Part shown: positions 1-5,544 of the stretch, piece after piece
Layout: each line of letters starts with the position of its first letter
Numbering within the stretch: position 1 is the first letter of the stretch
Assembly (NCBI GenBank): GCA_002351795.1
Contig: DEHG01000079.1
Location: forward strand, 13,194-22,250
Direction of reading: 5' to 3'
DNA: 9,057 nucleotides
Source of the DNA: Ruminococcaceae bacterium UBA2806
GTDB taxonomy: Bacteria > Bacillota > Clostridia > Oscillospirales > Acutalibacteraceae
Notes under the pieces: generated by a model
Databases searched by the model: none
Told to the model about the DNA's origin: nothing
Seen by the model: only the letters and a program-made list of their open reading frames with translations
Program-made: the position numbers and the translations under genes

Positions 1-24
1 GGCATGGAAAAAGGCATGGAAAAG
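1..24 (+). repeat. Two 12-bp tandem repeats encoding GMEK
   Basis: GGCATGGAAAA(A/G) occurs twice in tandem (1-12 and 13-24), differing only at the last base, and encodes GMEK-GMEK. The array may continue to the left of the window. Short in-frame repeats of this kind are common in the linker of Rpn-family proteins and probably vary in copy number by slippage. Confidence 0.6.
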
Positions 25-141
25 GGTATATTGACGAGCATAAAAAACCTTATGGAAACTATGAAATGGTCCGCCCGACAGGCTATGAAGGCATTGCAGA
101 TACCTGAGAGTGAACAGCCTCATTATGAATCCATGCTGTGA
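1..141 (+). CDS. Rpn-family PD-(D/E)XK nuclease/putative transposase, C-terminal fragment
   Basis: Only the last 46 codons are inside the window; the gene enters from the left edge in frame 1 and stops at TGA 139-141. The visible tail reads GMEKGMEKG, then a helix containing IKNLMETMKWSARQAM, then ALQIPESE and a final YESML. This is the usual tail of Rpn (recombination-promoting nuclease/putative transposase, PDDEXK_2) proteins in Firmicutes: charged GxEKGxEKG repeats followed by a short helical domain. The nuclease core, which would carry the catalytic residues, lies outside the window. Family members are linked to RecA-independent recombination and DNA cleavage. No downstream gene is coupled to it, since a strong terminator follows 42 bases later. 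Identification rests on the tail alone, so the family call is fairly good and activity cannot be judged. Confidence 0.72.
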   Translation, partial: GMEKGMEKGILTSIKNLMETMKWSARQAMKALQIPESEQPHYESML

Positions 142-182
142 TTTTTATATAACAAATGAATCGGGCTTTAAGCAAAACAGAT

Positions 183-217
183 ATCCCTTCCGTTTCTGAA
201 GCGGAGGGGATTTTTTT
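183..217 (+). terminator. Intrinsic terminator of the Rpn-family gene
   Basis: Positions 183-195 pair with 199-211 around a 3-nt loop (CTG, 196-198). The 13-bp stem contains two G-U wobbles (188/206 and 193/201) and a GC-rich middle. It runs directly into seven T (211-217). The layout is textbook rho-independent termination for the upstream gene and isolates the pflB control region from it. Confidence 0.9.
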
Positions 218-242
218 CAGAATGTGTTATAAATGGTATAAT
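214..242 (+). promoter_or_regulatory. Possible distal pflB promoter with extended -10
   Basis: TATAAT at 237-242 is preceded by TGG (234-236), giving an extended -10 (TGN-TATAAT). A weak -35 (TTTTCA, 214-219) sits 17 bases upstream and overlaps the T-run of the terminator. The -10 lies inside a TGGTAT-A-ATACCA palindrome (234-246). It could be a distal start for pflB, but the poor -35 makes this tentative. Confidence 0.35.
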
Positions 243-259
243 ACCACAATTTGTATTGC

Positions 260-288
260 TTGACATAAGGCGGTACACAATATATAGT
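260..288 (+). promoter_or_regulatory. pflB: Main candidate pflB promoter (sigma-A type)
   Basis: A perfect -35 (TTGACA, 260-265) and a good -10 (TATAGT, 283-288) are separated by exactly 17 bases. The predicted transcription start near 295 falls inside the Rex-like operator at 291-308. This is the arrangement expected for a promoter blocked by Rex when the NADH/NAD+ ratio is low. It would give pflB a leader of about 300 nt. Confidence 0.72.
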
Positions 289-289
289 T

Positions 290-309
290 ATTGTTAAAAT
301 AATAACAAT
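290..309 (+). promoter_or_regulatory. Rex (redox-sensing repressor) operator
   Basis: The 18-mer TTGTTAAAATAATAACAA (291-308) matches the clostridial Rex consensus TTGTTAA-N4-TTAACAA at all but one arm position. Including flanks it is a perfect 7-bp inverted repeat, ATTGTTA (290-296) and TAACAAT (303-309), with a 6-bp spacer. It starts two bases after the candidate -10, so binding would block transcription initiation. Rex is an NADH/NAD+ sensor that commonly represses fermentation genes in Clostridia, including pyruvate formate-lyase and alcohol/lactate/butyrate pathways. The match and placement are read directly from the sequence; the identity of the bound protein is inferred. Confidence 0.72.
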
Positions 310-322
310 GTAAAAATGCACA

Positions 323-365
323 TAACAATAAATAAGGTGATCCTATTATTGTTTAAAATAAACGA
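323..365 (+). promoter_or_regulatory. Cluster of further Rex-like half sites / inverted repeat
   Basis: AACAATAA (324-331) and TTATTGTT (346-353) form a perfect 8-bp inverted repeat 14 bases apart. TTGTTTA (350-356) and TAAACGA (360-366, one mismatch) form another Rex-like dyad, but with a 3-bp spacer instead of 4. TAACAA/TTGTT-type half sites therefore occur repeatedly just downstream of the main operator. They could support cooperative Rex binding, or form a hairpin in the leader RNA. The spacings are not canonical, so a second true operator is uncertain. Confidence 0.35.
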
Positions 366-387
366 TTATACAGGAGGTATTCCTTTT

Positions 388-441
388 ATGGTTGACAAAA
401 GTCAAAAAGAGTTCTATATTAAAACTATAAGGGAACGATGA
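388..441 (+). CDS. Possible 17-aa leader peptide upstream of pflB
   Basis: A perfect Shine-Dalgarno AGGAGG (372-377) sits 10 bases before ATG 388-390. The frame encodes MVDKSQKEFYIKTIRER and stops at TGA 439-441. No family resemblance is recognised; the peptide is basic with no hydrophobic stretch. The initiation signal is as strong as those of the confirmed genes here, which is the main support. Against it, the first codons overlap a promoter-like TTGACA/TATATT pair (392-420), so this stretch could instead be promoter DNA. It could act as a leader peptide tuning translation or termination in the pflB leader. No direct evidence of translation is available. Confidence 0.3.
   Translation: MVDKSQKEFYIKTIRER
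392..420 (+). promoter_or_regulatory. pflB: Candidate proximal pflB promoter overlapping a TTGAC-N4-GTCAA dyad
   Basis: TTGACA (392-397) and TATATT (415-420) are separated by exactly 17 bases, one mismatch from a consensus sigma-A promoter. The -35 is the left half of a perfect dyad, TTGAC (392-396) and GTCAA (401-405) with a 4-bp spacer. The dyad resembles a Crp/Fnr-family site (TTGAT-N4-ATCAA) with a symmetrical change. A regulator bound here would cover the -35 region. Start of transcription would be near 427, leaving a leader of about 175 nt. Confidence 0.42.
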
Positions 442-488
442 GTTCCGAAGGGCTGAAAAACGTCATATGAAAAACTGTATTTTTGCAG

Positions 489-585
489 TCTGCGGAGTGA
501 TCGGAATGTAAGCCTGTGAGCGCAGATGACCCTGTGTGCATAAGCTTATCAGGGAAATATGAAATTTACTGCGGCGGCTTGCCGC
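489..585 (+). other. Run of three hairpins in the pflB leader
   Basis: Three successive inverted repeats precede the pflB ribosome binding site: TCTGCG/CGCAGA (489-494 with 521-526), CCCTG/CAGGG (530-534 with 550-554) and GCGGC/GCCGC (571-575 with 581-585, loop 576-580). The last ends two bases before the Shine-Dalgarno AGAGGGG (588-594). No U-tract follows any of them, so they are not terminators. I recognise no known riboswitch class. They may affect mRNA stability or ribosome access. The pairings are short, so the structure is tentative. Confidence 0.33.
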
Positions 586-601
586 TGAGAGGGGATTCTT
601 G

Positions 602-2860
602 ATGGATAAGAGAAATATTGAAGCCTGGGAAGGCTTTGAAGGACGAATCTGGAAAGAAGAAATAAATACAAGAGATTTTATTCAGAAGAATTATCATCCC
701 TATGACGGAGATGAATCATTCCTCGAAGGTCCTACCGATGCTACGAGTAAACTCTGGAGTCGTGTTCAGGAGCTGCAAAAGGAAGAAAGAGCAAAGGGCG
801 GCGTCCTTGATATGGAAACAAAGGTCGTATCAGGTCTTACCGCATACGGCGCAGGCTACATTGACGAGGAAAACAAGGAGCTTGAAAAGGTAGTAGGTAT
901 TCAGACTGATAAGCCCCTTAAAAGAGCGTTCATGCCGTACGGAGGAATAAAAATGGCGGAGCAGGCTTGCCAGACCTACGGTTATGAGCCTGACGCTGAG
1001 ATACACAGGATCTTCAATGAATATGTTACGACCCATAATCAGGCCGTGTTTGATGCATACACTCCCGAAATGAAGGCTGTGCGTCATAATAAGATCATAA
1101 CAGGTCTTCCCGATACCTACGGCAGAGGCCGTATTGTAGGAGATTACCGCCGTGTTGCGCTTTATGGCATAGATTATCTTATAGAGCAGAAGAAAAAGGA
1201 TCTTGCACATTGCGGCGACGGTACAATGACCGAGGAAACAGTAAGACTCAGAGAAGAGGTCGCAAAACAGATAAGAGCCCTCGGCGGAATGAAAAAGATG
1301 GCTGAGATATACGGCTATGATATCTCAAAGCCTGCAAGAAATGCAAAAGAGGCTGTACAGTGGCTGTATTTTGGCTACCTTGCCGCTATCAAAACACAGA
1401 ACGGCGCAGCAATGTCTGTCGGACGTGTATCTACATTCCTTGATATATATATACAGAGAGATATAAACAGGGGTATTCTTACCGAGAAGGAAGCTCAGGA
1501 GCTTATCGACCATCTTGTAATGAAATTCAGGATAGTCAAGTTCGCAAGGATACCTTCATATAACCAGCTTTTCTCAGGCGATCCCGTATGGGCTACGCTT
1601 GAGGTCGCAGGCATAGGCGTTGACGGACGTTCAATGGTTACAAAGACAGATTTCCGTTTCCTCCATACTCTTGAAAATATGGGGCCGTCACCGGAGCCTA
1701 ATCTTACAGTTCTTTATTCTTCCGCTTTGCCGGAAAATTTCAAGAAATATGCGTCAAAGGTATCAATAAATACCAGCTCGGTTCAGTATGAAAATGACGA
1801 TGTAATGAAACCTGTATGGGGCGATGATTATTCCATCTGCTGCTGTGTTTCGGCTACACAGACAGGCAAGGAGATGCAGTTCTTCGGCGCAAGGGCAAAT
1901 CTTGCCAAATGTCTGCTTTATGCGATAAACGGCGGTATAGACGCAAAAACAAGGGAGCAGGTAGGTCCGATGCTCAGACCTATAACCTCGGAATATCTTG
2001 ATTATGAAGAGGTTATACAGAGATATGATATCATGATGGACTGGCTTGCAGGGGTTTATGTCAACGGTCTGAACCTTATCCATTATATGCATGATAAATA
2101 CTATTATGAAGCGGCTGAAATGGCGCTTATTGATACGGATGTCCGCCGCACGTTTGCAACGGGTATCGCAGGCTTTTCACACGTTGTCGATTCACTCAGC
2201 GCAATAAAATATGCAAGAGTGAGAACAGTAAGGGATGACAGCGGCTTTGTTATCCAGTACCATACGGAAGGAGATTTCCCCCGTTACGGCAATGATGACG
2301 ACAGGGCTGATGATATCGCAGTATGGCTTCTCAAAACCTTCCTTGAAAAGATAAAGAAACGCCGCACATACAGAAATTCCGAGCCAACAACATCTATCCT
2401 TACTATCACTTCAAATGTTGTGTACGGCAAGGCTACCTCCGATATGCCCGACGGCAGAGAAGCCGGCGCACCGCTTTCACCAGGTGCAAATCCGAGCTAC
2501 GGTGCAGAGAAAAACGGTCTGCTTGCATCCCTTAATTCTGTAGCAAAGCTTCCTTATCATTGGGCACTTGACGGTATTTCAAATACACAGACGATAAATC
2601 CGGATGCTCTCGGTCACAGCGAGCAGGAGAGGATAGATAATCTTGTTCAGGTTATGGACGGATACTTCGATCAGGGAGCGCATCATCTGAATGTAAATGT
2701 ATTCGGAACAGAAAAGCTTATTGACGCCATGAATCACCCGGAAAAGGAAGAATATGCTAACTTCACGATCCGTGTTTCGGGCTATGCTGTAAAGTTTATT
2801 GATCTGACAAAGGAACAGCAGATGGATGTAATATCCAGAACCTGTCATTCTTTCCTTTAA
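602..2860 (+). CDS. pflB: Formate C-acetyltransferase (pyruvate formate-lyase)
   Basis: PflB is the cytoplasmic glycyl radical enzyme that converts pyruvate and CoA to acetyl-CoA and formate under anaerobiosis. Of the 752 residues, the N-terminal and central PFL domain includes FMPYGGIKMA and NGAAMSVGR. The catalytic cysteine pair lies in the motif SICCCVSAT (last two Cys, residues 414-415 from ATG), followed by MQFFGARANLAKC. The C-terminal glycyl radical motif is RVSGYAVKF, with radical Gly at about 727, then LTKEQQMDVISRT as in E. coli PflB. Length is close to the usual 740-760. ATG 602 is preferred to the adjacent TTG 599 because AGAGGGG (588-594) is 7 bases upstream and homologues start at this point. 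An extra Cys directly precedes the active pair (TGC TGC TGT, 1838-1846), where E. coli has Ala. Its activase pflA follows, and a Rex-controlled promoter lies upstream. Confidence 0.98.
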   Translation: MDKRNIEAWEGFEGRIWKEEINTRDFIQKNYHPYDGDESFLEGPTDATSKLWSRVQELQKEERAKGGVLDMETKVVSGLTAYGAGYIDEENKELEKVVGIQTDKPLKRAFMPYGGIKMAEQACQTYGYEPDAEIHRIFNEYVTTHNQAVFDAYTPEMKAVRHNKIITGLPDTYGRGRIVGDYRRVALYGIDYLIEQKKKDLAHCGDGTMTEETVRLREEVAKQIRALGGMKKMAEIYGYDISKPARNAKEAVQWLYFGYLAAIKTQNGAAMSVGRVSTFLDIYIQRDINRGILTEKEAQELIDHLVMKFRIVKFARIPSYNQLFSGDPVWATLEVAGIGVDGRSMVTKTDFRFLHTLENMGPSPEPNLTVLYSSALPENFKKYASKVSINTSSVQYENDDVMKPVWGDDYSICCCVSATQTGKEMQFFGARANLAKCLLYAINGGIDAKTREQVGPMLRPITSEYLDYEEVIQRYDIMMDWLAGVYVNGLNLIHYMHDKYYYEAAEMALIDTDVRRTFATGIAGFSHVVDSLSAIKYARVRTVRDDSGFVIQYHTEGDFPRYGNDDDRADDIAVWLLKTFLEKIKKRRTYRNSEPTTSILTITSNVVYGKATSDMPDGREAGAPLSPGANPSYGAEKNGLLASLNSVAKLPYHWALDGISNTQTINPDALGHSEQERIDNLVQVMDGYFDQGAHHLNVNVFGTEKLIDAMNHPEKEEYANFTIRVSGYAVKFIDLTKEQQMDVISRTCHSFL

Positions 2861-2877
2861 TATTACAAATGATGCCA

Positions 2878-2929
2878 AAGTGGGAAACCGCAGGAGGGAG
2901 CCTGGCTCCGTCTTAATGGTTTCCCATTT
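2878..2929 (+). repeat. Long hairpin element, copy A, between pflB and pflA
   Basis: A 12-bp stem (2878-2889 with 2918-2929, one G-U) contains TGGGAAACC and GGTTTCCCA. Inside it, after a small internal loop, an apical stem forms (2892-2895 with 2911-2914, a G-G mismatch, then 2897-2901 with 2905-2909, loop CTG). The same outer arms and the same 28-nt inter-arm length recur at 5494-5544 upstream of the ABC operon. This copy has no adjacent U-tract (TTTCG follows), so it is unlikely to be a full terminator. It could protect the 3' end of pflB mRNA or reduce read-through into pflA, allowing far more PflB than activase to be made. Whether it is an RNA element or a dispersed DNA repeat is not settled. 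Confidence 0.7.
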
Positions 2930-2957
2930 CGTTGATGTTTTTCAGAGGATGCCTGTT

Positions 2958-3701
2958 ATGAATGAAATAAACAAAGATATTATCGGTCATATCCATGCGC
3001 TTGAAAGCTTCGGACTTGTTGACGGTCCGGGAGTGCGCTTTGTTATATTTTTAAAGGGTTGTAAAATGCGCTGTAAATTCTGTCACAACCCTGATACATG
3101 GAACGGGAGCGGTGAGGAGTGGACGGCGGAAAAGCTTTTTGAACGTGTACGCAGATATAAAAGCTACTGGAAGAATAACGGCGGGATAACTGTCAGCGGC
3201 GGAGAACCGCTTTTGCAGATGGAATTTGTGACCGCCCTTTTCAGTCTCGCAAAAAAGGAAAATATCAATACTGCGCTTGATACGGCGGGTCAGCCTTTTT
3301 GTACAGATAAAAAATGGCTTGAAGGCTTTGAAAGGCTTGCCGCTGTTACCGATCTTTTTATACTTGATCTTAAAGAAATGGATAAGCAGGGGCATATATC
3401 ACTTACTGGTGTTGATAATGCAAATATCCTTGAAATGGCTGAGTGGCTTTCATCTCACGGAAAAAGAATGTGGATACGTCATGTACTTGTTCCGGGAGTT
3501 ACTGATGATGAGGGTGATCTTGTCAGGATGAGAGAGTTTATCGGAACGCTTGAAACTGTTGACAGGGTAGAAATACTTCCATATCATACGCTCGGAATGA
3601 TAAAGTGGAAGGAGCTTGGGATAACCTATCCGCTTGAGGGCGTACCCGTTCCGACCGGAGAACAGATCAGCAAAGCAAAGTCTTTGCTTGGAATAGAATA
3701 G
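2958..3701 (+). CDS. pflA: Pyruvate formate-lyase activating enzyme (radical SAM)
   Basis: PflA uses a [4Fe-4S] cluster and S-adenosylmethionine to abstract hydrogen from the PflB glycine, creating its stable radical. The 247-residue length matches the family (about 246 in E. coli). ESFGLVDGPGVR (16-27) is the typical N-terminal motif. The radical-SAM cluster motif is CKMRCKFC (Cys35, Cys39, Cys42) followed by HNPDTW. The SAM-binding glycine motif is SGGEP (80-84), and LFILDLKEMD and EILPYHTLG are conserved strands of the barrel. ATG 2958 is chosen because AGAGGA (2944-2949) lies 8 bases upstream and the protein starts like its homologues. The frame is open back to GTG 2880, but that part is the hairpin element and has no family match. 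It lies 97 bases after pflB, probably cotranscribed. Confidence 0.96.
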   Translation: MNEINKDIIGHIHALESFGLVDGPGVRFVIFLKGCKMRCKFCHNPDTWNGSGEEWTAEKLFERVRRYKSYWKNNGGITVSGGEPLLQMEFVTALFSLAKKENINTALDTAGQPFCTDKKWLEGFERLAAVTDLFILDLKEMDKQGHISLTGVDNANILEMAEWLSSHGKRMWIRHVLVPGVTDDEGDLVRMREFIGTLETVDRVEILPYHTLGMIKWKELGITYPLEGVPVPTGEQISKAKSLLGIE

Positions 3702-3762
3702 TTAAAAAGTAATAATTACCATATTTTTTATATTTTTCGTTGTAATATCTATTTTTAGTGCA

Positions 3763-3791
3763 TTGACAAGTGTTACTAATAATGATATAAT
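3763..3791 (+). promoter_or_regulatory. Consensus sigma-A promoter for the Wzz-like/tyrosine kinase operon
   Basis: TTGACA (3763-3768) and TATAAT (3786-3791) are both perfect and are spaced by exactly 17 bases. The expected start is near 3798, giving a short leader of about 34 nt before ATG 3832. This suggests strong expression. No clear operator is visible around it. The AT-rich stretch 3702-3762 holds no convincing pflA terminator. Confidence 0.88.
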
Positions 3792-3831
3792 AGATCGGAA
3801 ATATTGAGAATATTCAGAGGGAGTTGGAGAT

Positions 3832-4554
3832 ATGGAAGAAAAAGAAACCGTCCGGGAATCGGAAATTGATCTGCGGGCGATTTTGCTTTTGCTCAAGCGT
3901 AATCTTGCACTGATAATAGTTGTTACAGTTGTTTTTGGTGCAGCGTCATTTTTGTTTTCAAATTTTTTCCTGCCAAAGCAGTATGAGGCAAATGCAATGA
4001 TCATTGTAAATAACCTTGCCGATGACCAGACGACTATAAACAGTACTGAGATCACCGCTGCAAAAGATCTTGCTGATGTATACACAATTATTATCAAGTC
4101 AAACGCAGTTCTTCAGGAGGTTATTGACAGAGAAAAGCTCAGTATGTCTTATGAAGAACTGAGAAATGCGGTAAACGTTACATCATCATCTACATCAGGT
4201 CAGGTTCTTACAGTTTCAATGAAAAGCACAGATCCTGAAATGGCAAAAAAGATCGTTACAAGTATAGTAGAGGTTGCTCCTCCTATTATCAAAAGCGATG
4301 TTGAAGCAGGATCTGTTGAACTTATTTCTGATCCTAAGGTCAGCAACAACGGCAAACCTGTAAGTCCTAATTCCACGAAAAATGCATTGCTCGGAGCTGC
4401 TATCGGTCTTGTGCTGACTCTGGTTCTGATATTTGTAAAGGAAATGACGAATAATACATTCAAGACAGAAGAAGATCTTACTGATTTGCTTAAATTACCG
4501 GTAATAGGTGTTATACCTGCCGTAGACACAAAGGAGTTTAATAAGAATGTCTAA
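3832..4554 (+). CDS. Wzz/CpsC-type polysaccharide co-polymerase, kinase activator
   Basis: A 240-residue membrane protein with the two-helix Wzz layout. After a short cytoplasmic N-terminus (EIDLRAILLLLKRN), TM1 spans about 25-47, an extracytoplasmic domain 48-183 follows, and TM2 spans about 184-203. The Pro-rich KPVSPNS sits just before TM2, as in chain-length regulators. The cytoplasmic tail ends LLKLPVIGVIPAVD, the usual kinase-contacting segment. Gram-positive homologues (CpsC, CapA, YwqC) recruit and activate a separate CpsD/CapB/YwqD tyrosine kinase and control capsule or exopolysaccharide chain length. That partner gene follows with an 8-bp overlap, implying coupled translation. The start has AGAGGGAG (3816-3823) 8 bases upstream. 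No glycosyltransferase, flippase or polymerase is adjacent, so the polymer controlled is unknown. Confidence 0.88.
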   Translation: MEEKETVRESEIDLRAILLLLKRNLALIIVVTVVFGAASFLFSNFFLPKQYEANAMIIVNNLADDQTTINSTEITAAKDLADVYTIIIKSNAVLQEVIDREKLSMSYEELRNAVNVTSSSTSGQVLTVSMKSTDPEMAKKIVTSIVEVAPPIIKSDVEAGSVELISDPKVSNNGKPVSPNSTKNALLGAAIGLVLTLVLIFVKEMTNNTFKTEEDLTDLLKLPVIGVIPAVDTKEFNKNV

Positions 4555-5356
4555 ACGTAATAAAAAACCTGTTGTAAAAAGCTTGTGCAGTATCGCAGAT
4601 CCTAATGCTCCCTTCAACTATGTTGAAGCATATAAGATGCTTTGTACAAATATTGAATTTCTGAGTGCAACTCAGAAGTGCAAGAATATTATGATAACTT
4701 CAACTCTTGCAAATGAGGGAAAGACGAATATTGCCATAAACCTCGGACTTACATTGTCGGGATACAATAAGAGTGTTTGTCTTGTAGAATGTGACCTCAG
4801 AAAGCCTGCTATCCATAGATATATCAACACAAAGAGAAACTCTCTCGGTCTGACAAATGTTCTCAAGGGACAGAGTGACATAGCAAGTGTACTTCATAAG
4901 GTCAGCGGTACAAAAATGAGTATCCTGCTTGCAGGTTCAATACCGCCCAACCCTTCAGAGCTTCTTGCAAGCCCCAATATGAAGGCTCTCGTTGATGAGC
5001 TTGAAAGTAAGTTTGACTATGTAATCTATGATACACCGCCCGTTTTCCTTGTTACCGATGCGGTCGCACTCGGTAAATATATGGATGGCGCTGTATTTGT
5101 TGTCAAGCATAACTTTACAGATAAGAATGTTGTCATCCAGGCAAAGAAAAACCTTGAAGCCGGCGGCGTTAAGATCCTGGGTGCTATATACAGTTCCTAT
5201 AATGCTAAACAGGCAAGCTCCTACTCCAAATATTCCAATTACTATTATTATGAGTACTATTCACATGATCCGGACGATAAGAGCGGTAAGCCGAAGAGCA
5301 GGAGATCAAGACATTCTTCTTCCGGTGTAAGTGTTGAAGAAGAGGATAACGATTGA
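4547..5356 (+). CDS. CpsD/YwqD-type bacterial tyrosine kinase (BY-kinase)
   Basis: A soluble 269-residue P-loop ATPase that autophosphorylates on tyrosine when docked to its membrane activator. Seen motifs: Walker A TLANEGKT (53-60, Lys59), Walker A' VECDLRKP (80-87, Asp83), and Walker B DYVIYDTPP (157-165, Asp162). The N-terminal EAYKMLCTNIEF helix is typical for subunit contacts. The C-terminal tail carries eight tyrosines in 13 residues (226-238, including YYYY), the phosphorylation cluster, followed by a basic then acidic end. Deviations from the common family sequence are Asn56 where PGEGK usually has Gly, and Glu81 where Walker A' usually has Asp; both look tolerable. The start overlaps the previous gene by 8 bp, with AAGGAG (4531-4536) 10 bases upstream. 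No cognate PHP-type phosphatase (CpsB/YwqE) is nearby. MinD/ParA-like ATPases share the fold, but the tyrosine tail and partner favour BY-kinase. Confidence 0.92.
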   Translation: MSKRNKKPVVKSLCSIADPNAPFNYVEAYKMLCTNIEFLSATQKCKNIMITSTLANEGKTNIAINLGLTLSGYNKSVCLVECDLRKPAIHRYINTKRNSLGLTNVLKGQSDIASVLHKVSGTKMSILLAGSIPPNPSELLASPNMKALVDELESKFDYVIYDTPPVFLVTDAVALGKYMDGAVFVVKHNFTDKNVVIQAKKNLEAGGVKILGAIYSSYNAKQASSYSKYSNYYYYEYYSHDPDDKSGKPKSRRSRHSSSGVSVEEEDND

Positions 5357-5416
5357 TATATAAAACATTAAAGGGTATCTTTGAATACTATATATTCAGA
5401 GCTGCCTGAATAAAGA

Positions 5417-5464
5417 GGGAAGCTGTAAAAGTATGGTGTTGTTTCCTGCCTTACGGGAGCTTCC
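5417..5464 (+). other. Structured leader segment upstream of the ABC exporter operon
   Basis: GGAAGCT (5418-5424) pairs with AGCTTCC (5458-5464), and GTAA (5425-5428) with TTAC (5451-5454), enclosing a 22-nt loop. A smaller hairpin, TTCAG/CTGAA (5395-5399 with 5406-5410), and a TGAATA/TATTCA dyad (5382-5398) precede it. Together with the terminator-like hairpin at 5494-5544, this makes much of the 232-bp gap 5357-5588 foldable. No strong promoter is visible in the gap; the best guess is TTGATA/TATCTT (5353-5381, 17-bp spacing), which overlaps the stop of the kinase gene. Confidence 0.35.
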
Positions 5465-5493
5465 GGATCACAGATTTCTTCACAAGATTAAAT

Positions 5494-5544
5494 GGGGAAA
5501 CCGAAAGAGAAAGGCTATGCCTGCTCTTATGGTTTCCCTTTTTT
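5494..5544 (+). terminator. Long hairpin element, copy B, with U-tract: terminator or attenuator
   Basis: The outer stem GGGAAACC/GGTTTCCC (5495-5502 with 5531-5538, plus a G-U pair 5494/5539) runs straight into six T (5539-5544). Inside, 5505-5509 pairs with 5524-5528 and 5512-5515 with 5519-5522, with a TAT loop. Outer arms and the 28-nt inter-arm distance match copy A at 2878-2929. Here the U-tract makes it look like an intrinsic terminator for the kinase operon. It lies only 44 bases before the ABC ATPase start, and no promoter is seen between them, so it may instead act as a regulated attenuator for the exporter genes. Confidence 0.7.

Noticed and set aside
480..600. ZTP (pfl-motif) riboswitch in the pflB leader
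   Set aside because: The leader was examined because of the gene association, but the conserved ZTP core and pseudoknot segments are not visible.
599..601. TTG directly before the pflB ATG as start codon
   Set aside because: ATG 602 has the better Shine-Dalgarno spacing (7 bases) and matches where PflB homologues begin; the TTG adds just one residue.
2880..2957. GTG 2880 as the pflA start, adding 26 residues
   Set aside because: The added stretch is the hairpin element, has no ribosome binding site and no match to PflA; ATG 2958 has AGAGGA 8 bases upstream and yields the family length.
3702..3735. Intrinsic terminator after pflA (GTAA/TTAC followed by a T-run)
   Set aside because: The stem is only four AT-rich pairs with bases intervening before the T-run; too weak to call.
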